Assembly (NCBI GenBank): GCA_017084465.1
Contig: CP070896.1
Coordinates: 2,593,001-2,657,000 of the forward strand
Reading direction: 5' to 3'
From: Lacrimispora xylanisolvens
GTDB taxonomy: Bacteria; Bacillota; Clostridia; Lachnospirales; Lachnospiraceae
DNA: 64,000 nt
The notes beneath the pieces are model-generated. The model saw only the letters and a list, made by a program, of their open reading frames with translations, was not told where the DNA came from and ran no database searches. Shown here piece by piece: positions 38,151 through 48,639 of the stretch. A program made the translations under genes and the position numbers. Within the stretch, counting starts at the first letter, position 1. Each line of letters begins with the position of its first letter.

Positions 38151-38801
38151 TTAAACTTTATTAATCCTTCTTTTAATCTCCCCCACCAACTCATGCACCG
38201 TTGTACACGGCCACATCTCCGATGGCTTCACTTTACCTTCTCTTTTACACTGCTCAAACTTCTGCTGTGCAATTCTTATAGCTTTCTCTTCATTACCATT
38301 CTTGCAAATTCTGCTGTAAATATTGCTGTCTGCTTTGGAATACTTTTGTCCTGTTCTACTTTCATACACTTTCCCGAATTCTGAACAACACGTCCATGAT
38401 TCACGCACTGCAGGCATGGAACCAAAGTAGGCATAAGTCCAGATTTCAATGCATGGATTCGACCAGCCTACTCCGATTCCTTTTTTTCTTGCTTCATCAA
38501 TTATTTCATCGAAATCTTTTACTTAATCTCTATCAAACACAATCCAAGGCATGCGGTACTGTGCTTCATATGCTGTCAATTCCATACATTTTTCTAACAT
38601 GTTACGTGTTTTGGTTTCTACTACCCGAATTACAAGCTTATCTTGAATTTCATAAGGCAGACTCTCGTGTAAGCCATTGAAGTAACATCGTTCTGTAGCC
38701 TCTGTATCTGTAACAATTAGATAATACCCCAACTCAGGTACTCTAACCTTATTGCGTTGTTCCCTTGTTTTTCGATTACCTGTTCTTTCGTCTCTTGCCA
38801 C
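38151..38801 (-). pseudogene. RloB-family (AbiLii-like) protein with premature stop
   Basis: A 216-codon frame beginning MARDERTGNRKTREQRNKVR. The core motifs YYLIVTDTEATERCYF (RloB/TOPRIM-like acidic motif), WIVFDRD, and after the stop the SNPCIEIW motif are in one reading frame. A TAA at 38523-38525 replaces the Gln codon expected right after FDRD (reading on: VKDFDEIIDEA). This is a C-to-T nonsense change, not an indel. The gene follows its ATPase partner by 12 bases. In AbiL-type abortive infection, the ATPase acts with the RloB protein, which is likely the nuclease effector. As read, the product is truncated at 92 residues and would lack half of the conserved site. Confidence 0.8.
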
Positions 38802-38813
38802 TCTTAACCCTCC

Positions 38814-40060
38814 TTAAAAAATGTCAATACTCTTTAAGGAGGGAATTGCGCCATACTTACCAATCAGATAATTCTTTTCGTAACTCTCATCCTTCCTGAT
38901 TCTAGTTCCATCTTCATCTATAAAATCCGCCAGTGAATATAAGGTCGATATTCCTTCATGACTTTTTTCAGTAAACCAGATTTCATCCCGTCTAAGCAAT
39001 TGATTTGATAGCTGCCAGGTATCATGTGTCGTGAATACCAATTGTGCATGATTTACATTAATTTGTGGATTCAAAAATGTAAGAATAAAGTTTCTTACCA
39101 GTAGTGGGTGTAAGCGTGCATTTAATTCATCTATAAAGAATACGCTTCCTTTATTGATTACTTCCTGTAGCTCTGGATATAAAGCAAACATTTTTAAAGT
39201 TCCTGCTGATTCCAAATACAATGGAATCTCTGCCATTTCATCCGAGTCTATCTTTTTATGAAGTGCATTAATTTTATATTTACCCTCTTTTGAGTCTCCC
39301 TCTGTGGGAATCTTTTCAACACGAAAGTCCTTAATGTTTTCATCAAAAGATGCAAAATATTCAACTACTTTCTTTTGCACATTTTTATCTTCAACAAATT
39401 CTTTTGGCAATCTTTTTGACATAAAAAAATTAGTAATCACATCTCCAAAATCTGCAAATTGATTTGCAAAAAACCAATCACGAATTGCTTTACATTTTGC
39501 AATCTTTAATTTGGCTCCCAAGGACACAATCAGAACCTGCTTTTCTAAAGCAACTTCTATATTCTCTCTGCTATTCTTTGGAATACCAATAAGATCCAAA
39601 GTATCCTCTGAACGATAAAATACAGGGCTATATTTTCTGGCTGTTTTTGCTTTTACATTTAACCATTCTTCTGTAATACCTGCTTTACCAATGCAGAACC
39701 CATAGTTATATGATTTTTCCGTTTTATCACCAGGTATTGTAAAATAGACTTCAAAGCTGGATTCTGCATTTTCTGAATTACTGTCAAACAAAAATGGGGT
39801 AGGTCTAAATTCTGTAAATTTTTCTTCTTCGTCACCGTACTTAAACGATTCTACTATATATTCTGTCATGTATTCAAATGCATTGTAGACATTTGACTTA
39901 CCACTTGCATTTGCACCATATATTGCTGCAACCGGAAGAATTTTTCACTGCCTACACAAACAACACGTTCTGAAAACTCAGTCATTTTTGCTGCTGATAG
40001 GTCTAATGTAGCTTCATCTTTGAAGGATTTATAATTTTTAAAATTAAACTGTATTAACAT
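38814..40060 (-). CDS. AAA-family ATPase of an AbiL-like defence pair (AbiLi-like, one frameshift)
   Basis: An ABC/SMC-like ATPase of the OLD/AAA_15/21 kind, about 415 residues when corrected. MLIQFNFKNYKSFKDEATLD is the typical N-terminus. The Walker A, YGANASGKSN, is only in frame if one A is added at the T5 run 39941-39945 (plus strand). The second half has the Walker B VFFIDELNARLHPLL and the switch His in LVFTTHDTWQL, as in RecF/OLD ATPases. The ribosome site AGGTGAGG lies before ATG 40060. The RloB gene follows at 12 bases, so the two form an operon. Phage defence is inferred from this pairing. Confidence 0.8.
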
Positions 40061-40224
40061 GGTATCTACCTCACCTTCTATTCTATATTCTATTATACCC
40101 GTTATAGTTATAAAATCAACGCATAATTGTGATAAATTCTCATTTATTTGTATATTATATTTTATAAATTAAAAGTAGACACCTGGCTTAGCTGGTTATA
40201 CCTATTGATTGTTCTGTTAAAAAG

Positions 40225-40288
40225 AAAAGGAGCATTGCTCCTGATATGAAAGCATAAAGATTTCACATCATTTTGCAATACTCCTTTT
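40225..40288. terminator. Long bidirectional terminator hairpin
   Basis: AAAAGGAGCATTGC (40225-40238) pairs with GCAATACTCCTTTT (40275-40288), and an inner GATATGAAA/TTTCACATC adds a second stem. It ends the HAD phosphatase gene and separates it from the ATPase gene promoter region, which is otherwise AT-rich and empty. Confidence 0.75.
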
Positions 40289-40304
40289 TATTATTCTGAA
40301 TGTT

Positions 40305-41103
40305 TTAGACAAGGCCCAGCTTTTTCATTGCATAAGCCACTCCGTCATCTTCCACATTCTTTGTATAGAAGGTGGCATACGGCTCCAGCTCTACGCTGTG
40401 GTGCCCCATCAAGATACAGTTCTTTGCATATTCAAACATAGATAAATCATTGGTGCTGTCACCGAATACGTATGTATCGGAAAGATCCACTCCGTAATGC
40501 CTGATTACTTCCTCAATGGCAGTTGCCTTGGAGTGTCCTGCCGGAACACATTCGTAAAATCCGCCGCCCCGGTTAATAATATCAAAATCCAGTCCCAGTT
40601 CTCTGGCAAAGCCCTTCATATCACTTTGTTCATCTTCCATAACGCAGAATTTATCAAAGTCATAGCAGTCTTCATCCCAGCTGAGCGGAGAACAGTTTCC
40701 CTCGGAAGCCACATGCTCCTTCATGATCCTGACCTTTTCGATCCGTGATTCCTCTTTATTAAAATAGCAGCTCTCTGTTCCCTCTAAGATCCCGTCAAGA
40801 CCGTATTTGAGAATCATTTTCTTAATTTTAATGCCCGTTTCATGAGGTATTGAGGCGGAGTAGATCACGTCTTTTCCCGCCACAATCCGTGTCCCGCAGC
40901 CGCAGCAATAGCCGTCTACCTCCAGGAGAGACCGAATGGGCTCGGTGAGGCAGTAGGTGCGTCCCGGAATTAATAAATACCAGATGCCCTGCCTCTCTCG
41001 CCCGCTCAATGGCCTGCTTTGCGCTCTCCGGTACATTCCGGTTAATTTCCGAAAACAGAGTACCGTCAATATCAAAAAACAGGGCTTTTCTCTTTCCTGT
41101 CAT
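40305..41103 (-). CDS. HAD-superfamily hydrolase, Cof-type (one frameshift)
   Basis: A phosphatase of the Cof/YidA-like HAD group, about 265 residues. The catalytic DxD motif is FFDIDGTL at residues 9-16, a cap domain of the C2 type follows, and the last motif is FGDSTNDLSMFEYA. The frame breaks at CCC 40963-40965 (plus strand), where two bases restore INSGRTYCLTEPI. Start ATG 41103 overlaps the xpt stop by four bases (ATGA), so it is translationally coupled to xpt. Substrates of this group are sugar phosphates or related small phosphates and cannot be predicted. Confidence 0.85.
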
Positions 41104-41685
41104 CGGTCACCTCGAAAACAGATGGTACCGGTGGCTTCATCCATACTTTCTACAATTGCAAGAGATTCTACCCGGATTCCTTCTGAACGAAGGTGGTCTC
41201 CGCCGGGCTGAAATCCCTTCTCGATGACAATTCCTGCGCCTACCAGTTCAGCACCGGAATCTTTTACTATCGCTGCAAGTCCCTCCAGCGCTTTGCCATT
41301 GGCTAAGAAATCATCAATAAGCAGAACCTTGTCGCCTGCTCCTATAAACTCCCTGGATACCATCACATCATAGGTTCTTCCATGGGTGAAGGACTCTACC
41401 TGAGTGGTATAAACATCTCCGGCGATATTCTTCGTCTTGGATTTCTTGGCAAATACGACAGGAACATCAAAATACTGAGCTACAATACAGGCGATACCGA
41501 TACCGGAGGCCTCAATGGTCAGGATTTTGTTAACTTCTTCATCTGCAAATCGTCTCTTAAACTCTTTTCCGATCTCCACGAACAGCTTAATATCCATCTG
41601 GTGATTTAAAAAAGCTGTCTACTTTCAGTACGTCACCGGACTTAATCTTTCCGTCCTTCCGTATTCTATCCTTTAAAAGCTGCAT
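41100..41685 (-). CDS. xpt: Xanthine phosphoribosyltransferase (one frameshift)
   Basis: Purine-salvage enzyme converting xanthine and PRPP to XMP. The start is ATG 41685 (MQLLKDRIRKDGKIKSGDVL). One extra A in the A6 run at 41608-41613 breaks the frame in the linker (expected DSFLNHQMDIKL). The rest carries ILTIEASGIGIACIVAQYF and the PRPP motif VLLIDDFLANGKAL. Corrected length is about 194, as in other Xpt proteins. No purine riboswitch is visible in the short gap (25 bases) after the lipoprotein gene. It is coupled to the HAD phosphatase downstream. Confidence 0.9.
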
Positions 41686-41710
41686 AAAGGTTCCCCCTAT
41701 GGTATGTGAT

Positions 41711-42818
41711 TTATTGGGTAATGTTAGCGTTTTCTTTTAAGAAATCCAGTACTTTATTGCTGATGATATAATCATCTACTTCATACTGTCCTGCTGCCTG
41801 AATCATGCTGTCTACACTTTCATAGCCCATCTTCTGTGCTACATCCGTGCGGTCATCATCACTCACTGTGATTCCCTCTTTTTCAGCAATGGCATTTAAT
41901 ACCAGTCTCTGTTTTACGATTCCCTCAGCCTGAGTTTTCACTGTGTTTCTGAAGTCTTCTTCCTTCATTCCGGTAAAAGCTGTAATAAAGGACGCAAAAT
42001 CCATGCCATAAGCGGCTGCCTGATTGGTATATCTTGCTACCACGTTCTCAACATTGGCATCAATAGCTTCCTGATTGGCCTCAACTGTGGAGTTTGCTAA
42101 AACTGCATCGTAAATATCACTTTTTTACAGTCTGATCAGCCTGATCATTCTTATTCTGGAGAAGAGTGGTTTTCTTATCTTCCTTATATTCGTCAACTGT
42201 TTTAAACTTTGTATTCTCCTGAACAAATGCATCGTTTAATTCAGGGGTCTGCTTTTCTTTAATTGTATTAACGGTTACTTCGAATACAACAGGTTTTCCT
42301 GCCAGATCCTTGTTGTTATATTCCTGAGGGAAAGTAAGGTCTAAAGAAAGCTTGTCTCCCTTTTTAGCGCCGATGATGCCCTCTTCAAATCCAGGAATAA
42401 ACTGATTGGATCCGATGGTTAAATCATAGCCCTGAGAAGTGCCGCCGTCAAATGCAACACCATCTTTCTTTCCAACAAAATCGATGTTTACAACGTCACC
42501 GGACTGTACAGCACGATCTACGTCAACGTCTTTCTCATGAGCTGCCAGATCACTCTGGATTGCCTGCTGTACTTCTTCATCAGTCACTTCAACAGTATCT
42601 CTTTTTACTTCTATGCCTTTGTAATTTCCCAGTGTAATGGTTCCGTTATCCACTTTTGACAAATCTACAGTGGGAACAGTTTCCTGTGCTGAGGATTCGG
42701 TAGCTTCTGTTGTTTCAGGTGCTGCTGTTGTCGTCTCAGCTGCCGGTTTTTTAGAGCAGCCGGTCATAATTGCGGCGGCAACAAGACCGCACATACATAC
42801 ATTTAAAAATTTTCTCAT
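41711..42818 (-). CDS. Lipoprotein with trigger-factor-like FKBP peptidyl-prolyl isomerase domain (one frameshift)
   Basis: An exported foldase-like lipoprotein, about 368 residues. ATG 42818 follows AAAGGA. The signal peptide KFLNVCMCGLVAAAIMTGCS ends in the lipobox IMTGC, then comes a Thr/Glu-rich linker. The FKBP domain carries GDVVNIDFVGKKDGVAFDGG and FIPGFEEGIIGAKKGDKL, as in trigger factor. The C-terminal helical part, after the break at T6 42121-42126 (five expected), resembles trigger-factor and SurA arms. It probably helps fold secreted proteins outside the membrane. Trigger factor proper is cytoplasmic and has a ribosome-binding domain that is lacking here. Confidence 0.85.
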
Positions 42819-42943
42819 AATACAATCCTTTTTCCTTCTAAAATTATATATCATATTCGTACCGCTTCCTGTCAGTTATACCATATCAGGCACAGTAAAA
42901 AAAGCACTTTCCGGAAATTAACAAAAATTTCAATATTCCGTTA

Positions 42944-44337
42944 TTATTTGTAAAATGCTTTAAATGCCTTATATGTATTATAAACATCCAGTTTGGAAGA
43001 AAGCTCGAATGGGGAATGCATGGACAAGATGGGTACTCCTAAATCCACTACATCAACATCCATGGCAGCTACATACTTGGCTATGGTTCCGCCGCCACCC
43101 TGGTCAACTGCTCCCAGTTCACCGATCTGCCAGTATACACCTTCCTTGTCCATCATGGCAATCACCTTTGCCATAAGCTCTGCGCTTGCATCATTGGATC
43201 CTGCTTTTCCCCTGACACCGGTATACTTTGTCAGAACACAGCCTTTATTTAAATAGCAGGCATTGCGCTCTTCGTAAACAGAAGCAAAGGTAGGATCATA
43301 AGCCGCATTCACGTCAGAAGATAAACACATGGAATTGCGCAGAACCGTTCTGACATTTGCATGAGCCACTTCAGCCAGATCCTCAATAAAATGAAGAACA
43401 AAATGGGAGTTTAATCCGGTATTCCCGTCAGAACCCACCTCTTCTTTGTCAGCCAGTACGGTAAGTGTGGTGTATTCCGGCTTCACTGCATCGATCTCCG
43501 CCATAAGAGCGGTATAAGCACATACTCTGTCATCCTGTCCGTATGCACCGATGATGCTTCGGTCCAGACCTACATCACTGGCTTTCTGAGCTGGTACCAT
43601 CTCGATCTCAGCCCGTAAGAAATCTGCTTCCGTAATACCAAAACGGTCGTTTAAAAGCTTGAGAGCCATCAGTTTTACCGGTTCTTTTATTTCAGCTTCG
43701 TCATTAAAAGGCAGGGATCCGATTACTACATTCAGTTCTTCTCCCTTCAGTCCGTCTCTTAACTTTCTCTCATTCTGGTCTGCTGCCAGATGGGGAAGTA
43801 AATCTGTAATGCAAAATACTGGATCGCCTTCTTTCACCGATGTTGACTTCGATGATTTCTCCGCTTTTCTTAATAATTACACCATGCATGGATAATGGAG
43901 TGGTGGCCCACTGGTATTTGCGGATTCCGCCATAATAGTGAGTCTTAAAGTAGGCAAGATCGTTTTTCTCGTAAACAGGATTGGGCTTTAAATCAAGTCT
44001 GGGGGGAATCAATATGGGCACCGTTAATGCGGATTCCTTTCTCAAGCCCCTGTGTTCCAAAGGTGGTAGCAAGAATTGCCTTTCCTCTGTTTACCTGGTA
44101 TACCTTGTCTCCCGGTCGGTAGCTCTTTGATAAGTCGAACGGTACATAGCCCTGCATCTCCAGCATGGCAACGGCTTCTCTTACACATTCACGCTCTGTC
44201 TTACCGTTATCAAGGAATCTTTTATATCCCTGGCAAAACATCTCTGCCTCTTCTGTCTGTTCTGGCGCTTCTTTTCCAATATGGGGAAATTTAAATGTCA
44301 ATTCATCCTGAAGCTTTTGTCCAATTGTTTTATCCAT
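42944..44337 (-). CDS. M18-family aminopeptidase (two frameshifts)
   Basis: A zinc aminopeptidase (aspartyl aminopeptidase family), about 464 residues when corrected. INGAHIDSPRLDLKPNPVYE carries the first metal ligand His and the Asp of the family. Later signatures are TVLADKEEVGSDGNTGLNSH with the catalytic Glu pair, and VPILSMHSPFELSSKLD with the final His. Breaks: one extra C at the G6 run 44001-44006 (plus strand) and one missing base near 43836. It cleaves N-terminal acidic or other residues from peptides in the cytoplasm. It lies 38 bases after dtd and is probably co-transcribed with it. Confidence 0.88.
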
Positions 44338-44375
44338 GGTAAATAATCCTCCGTTGTTATTAGGGCTTAGCCCTG

Positions 44376-44840
44376 TTAATTAGTCATTGACGGGCAGATT
44401 GTCTCGCTGTCTAATACCAGCGTAAACGGTCCGTCGTTTAATAATGATACTTTCATATCTGCACCGAAGCTGCCGGTTTGCACCCGTTTTACAAAATTGG
44501 TAAAACGGGAGGCTGTGTATTCATAAAGATGGTTCGCCAGCTGGGGGGAGCCTGCTTTATCAAAGCTGGGCCGGTTTCCTTTTTTGCAGTCTGCATAAAG
44601 AGTAAACTGACTCACCAGCAGAATCTCTCCCTCCACCTGGGATAAGGATAGATTGGTCTTCCCGTTTTCATCGGCGAAAACTCTGAGTTTGCATATTTTG
44701 TCCACCATCTTATCGGCAATCTCTTCTGTATCGGTATCCGAAACACCTAACAGAAGAAGAAAGCCTTTCCCTATTGAGCCGGTCTCCTGTCCATCTACAG
44801 TGACTGCAGCATGGGCAACCCGCTGTAATACTATCCTCAT
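44376..44840 (-). CDS. dtd: D-aminoacyl-tRNA deacylase
   Basis: An intact 154-residue enzyme that removes D-amino acids from tRNAs. [20 protein letters not shown] is the conserved start. The catalytic SQFTLYAD (cross-subunit Gln/Thr) and [11 protein letters not shown] motifs are both present. A GACAGGAGAGC ribosome site lies before ATG 44840, 14 bases after the stop of the upstream phosphodiesterase gene. It works as a cytoplasmic homodimer. Confidence 0.94.
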   Translation of the reverse strand: MRIVLQRVAHAAVTVDGQETGSIGKGFLLLLGVSDTDTEEIADKMVDKICKLRVFADENGKTNLSLSQVEGEILLVSQFTLYADCKKGNRPSFDKAGSPQLANHLYEYTASRFTNFVKRVQTGSFGADMKVSLLNDGPFTLVLDSETICPSMTN

Positions 44841-44854
44841 ATGTGCTCTCCTGT

Positions 44855-46657
44855 CTATTTTAATACCAGCTGCAGATATTCCAGCAGACTTTCAGTAGCA
44901 GCTTCCCGGTAGATAATCTCCCGCGCAAGGATGGGGTAATCTGTAATAATGTTATCCACTCCTAGCATCTTCATGCGTTCCATCTCACTTTTCCCCGTTT
45001 ACGGTCCATGCATGAACTGCCTTACCTTTTTCATGGGCAGCCTCGACCAGCCGTTCATTGATAAAGCTGGAGCGAAGGCTGATAAAATCGATGGAATCAC
45101 TGGAATAAAAATCCCCATACGCCGCAGAAATAATATATCCGGTCCGGATCTGGGGATCCGCCTTTTTGATTCTGACCAGATAGGAGAACCGGGTAGATGT
45201 GACCACGCACTGCTCTTCCATCTGATATTCTTCAATCAGCTTCATCACCTTATCGGGCAGGTTACTGTCCTCACCCATGTTTTTAATCTCAATATTTAAA
45301 TTGATCTTCCCTTTGCAGTATTCCATGACTTCCTTTAAAGTTGGGATACGTTCCTCTTTATATTCATCGGAAAACCAGGAGCCTACATCCAGCTTCACCA
45401 GATCTTCATAGTCATAAGAGCTTATGCTGCGGTTCACACCTGCTACCCGGTTTAGGGTATAATCATGCCCCAGCACCACGATCCCGTCCCGTGTCTCCTG
45501 GACATCTATCTCTGCATAATCGGCCAGATCATTCACTGCCTTATGAAGAGCTGCCATGGTATTCTCCGGGGCTTCGTTGGAGCTGCCGCGGTGAGCTGTA
45601 ATCTGTATTGCACTCAGCATATCTCCGGTAATAACCGAACCATTTCTCAATACATAGAAGAGGGATATCAGGCAAAGCGCCGATGCTGCTGCCATGATAA
45701 TGCCTGCAGTCTTCCGGTTTCCAAAGGGCTTGCCCTCATAACCGATGGCTGCCGCCTTTCTGGTAATTCTGCTGTTAAAGCGGAAATACTGAACACTGAC
45801 AGCCCCCGTATTTGCCTACAGCCAGAAGCATACTGGAAAAGAATATAAGCACCAGCTCGATCCAGTCACAGGCTGCCGGCAGCACAGCAAGCGCCAGACG
45901 GTTATCTGTAAATAAGGTGACTGCAATGGCGGTAATCAGCACACAGAATCCGTAAAGCATCCAGAGTGCAAGAATGGCAAGCCCGTAGTAAAAGAACATC
46001 AGAGGAAGTACCTCAAATATTCTTCGTCTCAAAAGCCACCAGCTTTTTAAATAACCGTCCCGAAACCGCTTTTGTTCCACCATACAGGCATGAAACGTAT
46101 AAAGTCCCGGAAGCACAATCAGCAAAAGTATCAGGATGACTGCTGCCAGAGCTATACGACCCAATGGCTGTCTTAAAATCTCAGTAGTAACAAAATTAAT
46201 GGGTTTTACATGGGTAAATACCCGGTAAATCAGGTATACATTGGTAATAAAGTAATCTGCCAGAACCAGCAGTCCCAGCTGCCAGTTTTTCCGGCGTATC
46301 TCATCCAGAAGTTTTGATAAGCCTCCTGCCAGTATCTGCCACAAATTCAGCTTTCTGAAATAAAAAGCCCCCTGATACAATGTAATCAGACAGCCCGTTT
46401 CCCAAAAGCAGCACTATGATTCCAAGAATCATAAGAGCTGCGATGGTCACTGCTGTCCATGGCTTTATCAGAAATAAACCGATGTTTGACACAGTTAAAT
46501 AGCTGTAATCTGCCATTTTAAGCGCAAACTTCAGACCTGCATTAAGAGCAAGCAGATACAGAGGAGTTGTGATCAGACGAAACAGCAGCGTGAAAATGAA
46601 ACCATTCCTCTGATTATATTTGAGAATCTTAAATGTATCTTTTGTTAATGTGCCCAT
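44855..46657 (-). CDS. Membrane-anchored glycerophosphodiester phosphodiesterase (three frameshifts)
   Basis: About 600 residues when corrected. The N-terminal half is a polytopic membrane domain (GPDPase_memb type) with at least seven hydrophobic segments, for example [20 protein letters not shown] and [22 protein letters not shown] stretches. The C-terminal half is a GDPD domain with the catalytic His pair and Glu in [38 protein letters not shown] and LNIEIKN. Breaks: one extra base at each of the C runs 46394-46396, 45803-45807 and 44993-44996 (plus strand). The corrected stop is TAG at 44855-44857. It hydrolyses glycerophosphodiesters, perhaps from lipid or teichoic acid turnover, to glycerol 3-phosphate, which feeds the glp genes elsewhere in the window. 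Confidence 0.85.
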
Positions 46658-46683
46658 AGAACAACCTTCTTTTTATGAAGTTA

Positions 46684-46722
46684 AAAAACAGCCTTAAGCG
46701 AGTGAAATCGTCAAGGCTGCAC
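46684..46722 (-). terminator. Intrinsic terminator of the alarmone synthetase gene
   Basis: On the minus strand CAGCCTTGACGA and the complementary TCGCTTAAGGCTG form a stem followed by TTTTTT. It lies between the alarmone synthetase stop and the phosphodiesterase start. Confidence 0.75.
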
Positions 46723-46732
46723 CCTTTTTTCA

Positions 46733-47409
46733 TCATTCATCCTCTGCTTTGCTGTCCCCGCCGTCCGGTATGGGCTTTTGTGCTTCACTCAATTCCAGAA
46801 TGGCCTGATTCAAAGAGAACATCTTTTTATCAAGCATATTGACCACATCTGCACATGCTTTTAACTCCTGCTGCAGATATGCCGGCGCATTGCCTTCAAA
46901 CTTGTAGTAAATCTTATGCTCCAGACTTGCCCAGAAATCCATGGCAACCGTTCTGATCTGAACCTCCACTTTGGTATCAACCGGCCCGTCTGTGAGATAG
47001 ATGGGAATGGTCACTACCATGTGATAGCTCTTATATCCATTGGGTTTTGGATTCTCAATATAATCCTTTACATAAAGGACTGTTACATCACTTTGCTTTG
47101 TTATCATCTCCGCAATCTGATAAATATCTGAAGTAAACGAGCAGATAATCCGTATTCCTGCAATATCGTTTAACTTTTCCACCATATTATCGATGGTCAC
47201 ATCGTATCCGTACCGTTTTAATTTTTAACAATACTGTCCGGTGTCTTAAGCCTTGACTTGATGTGCTCAATGGGGTTGTAATTATAGATATGCACAAACT
47301 CATTATTGAGTATCTCTATTTTTGTATTAATTTCCCTTAATGCTGAGTCATACAAAAATATGACGGATTTCCACTGGTCAACCTGATCAAATGATTTGGG
47401 AATATTCAT
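46733..47409 (-). CDS. Small alarmone synthetase, RelA/SpoT domain (RelQ-like, one frameshift)
   Basis: Makes (p)ppGpp from GTP/GDP and ATP; single synthetase domain without hydrolase or regulatory domains. The N-terminus is helical (MNIPKSFDQVDQWKSVIFLY) with IEHIKSRLKTPDSIVKK. After a missing A in the T5 run 47222-47226 (plus strand), the catalytic part continues with IAGIRIICSF, IENPKPNGYKSYHM, and VEVQIRTVAMDFWASLEHKI. These match RelQ/YjbM. Corrected length is about 225. It stands alone, with its own terminator. Confidence 0.88.
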
Positions 47410-47539
47410 TCCACATTCCCCCTCTCCCTGGTAACCTGTCTGGGTCAGTGAGACAGGGGCAGCCCAATAGACAGCCCCTGCTACTTCTTTTACAGTATAC
47501 CATAGAAACCCGATATTTTATATTGTTTTTCCCCAGTTT

Positions 47540-48472
47540 CTAAAATTTTAATCCTTTTAAAAGACCGGAGAGTCCGGTAAAGGCACTTCCTTCTTCTTTG
47601 TAGTCAAATATCTCTTCTGCCTCTTCTTCATCAGCCTCCACCGCTTTCATGCTTAAACTGATCTTATTATCTGCAGTTGAGATTATTTTAACCTTCACAG
47701 TCTGTCCTTCCTTTAAAACTGCTCCCGGATGTTTGATTCTCTGATTGCTGATCTGAGAAATATGAAGAAGACCGGAAAGACCGTTTTCCAGATTGATAAA
47801 TGCACCGTAATCCTTTATGGTATCAACCGTTCCTTCCATAACCACCCCGGCCTGGCATTTGGCTATTTTCTTGCTGGTTTCTTCTTTTTGTTTTAACAAT
47901 GCAGGTTCTTTTCCAGACAGAACCAGCTTGCGGTTTTCCTCATCAGCAGTAATAACGGTAACATCGATGGTCTTCCCGCTGAATTCTTCCAGATTTTCCA
48001 CATATTCCGCAGCCAGCTTGGACGCCGGGATAAATCCGCGGATGCCTTCCAGGTGAACCACAACTCCGCCTTTTACAACCTCTGCAACCTTCACCTTTAT
48101 GATGGTGCGTTCTTCCATCATGGTCTTTAACTTCTCCCATGCTGCCTGATCGTTTTGAAGCTTTCTGGAAAGGAGTATATTTCCTTCCCCATTATCGGTC
48201 TTAATCACAGTTGCGGTGATTTCATCTCCCATATGAATTTCCAGAAGTGGGTTGTATTCAGGATCACTGCTTAAATCTTCCTTGTTTATAATTCCTTCTG
48301 CATAATATTTTAAATCCAGAAAGACCTGGTCTTCGGTGACACGTATTACTGTTCCTGTAATTGTATCGCCTTCTCTGACGCGTTTAAAGGATGCCTCCAG
48401 CTCTGCAGCATAATCATCCATGGTCTCTACATGCTCCTCTAAAACGGCATCTGTCTTCATCTCTTCTTCCAT
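47540..48472 (-). CDS. S1 RNA-binding domain protein (RpsA-like)
   Basis: An intact protein of 310 residues from ATG 48472 (GGAGG ribosome site; an in-frame ATG 39 bases upstream is not well placed). Three S1 domains are visible: GDTITGTVIRVTEDQVFLDL, then a middle domain with VKGGVVVHLEGIRGFIPAS, and GVVMEGTVDTIKDYGAFINL with GLSGLLHISQIS. A short acidic C-terminal tail follows. In Firmicutes such proteins (YpfD type) bind RNA or ribosomes and are not identical to Proteobacterial ribosomal S1, which has six domains. Monocistronic by layout. A CAGGGGC/GCCCCTG hairpin lies downstream around 47455-47482. Confidence 0.88.
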   Translation of the reverse strand: MEEEMKTDAVLEEHVETMDDYAAELEASFKRVREGDTITGTVIRVTEDQVFLDLKYYAEGIINKEDLSSDPEYNPLLEIHMGDEITATVIKTDNGEGNILLSRKLQNDQAAWEKLKTMMEERTIIKVKVAEVVKGGVVVHLEGIRGFIPASKLAAEYVENLEEFSGKTIDVTVITADEENRKLVLSGKEPALLKQKEETSKKIAKCQAGVVMEGTVDTIKDYGAFINLENGLSGLLHISQISNQRIKHPGAVLKEGQTVKVKIISTADNKISLSMKAVEADEEEAEEIFDYKEEGSAFTGLSGLLKGLKF

Positions 48473-48639
48473 AACAATTCCTCCATTCATAAAATACCTT
48501 ATTTCAGGCATAATCTAAGTATATATTTAACACATCCCGCCCGATATTTCTATAGTTTTATCAGGAATATGTTATATTCTAAGAAATATACATACCTGCC
48601 GGAATCAGATGATCCGGCTTTGTAATAGAAAGGACAAAC

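Noticed and set aside
38523..38525. Alternative genetic decoding of TAA in the RloB-like gene
   Set aside because: All other genes use TAA as a normal stop and no recoding element is seen; a nonsense mutation or base error is sufficient.
41686..41710. Purine riboswitch before xpt
   Set aside because: The gap to the upstream gene is only 25 bases and holds no three-way junction; xpt is expressed with its neighbours.
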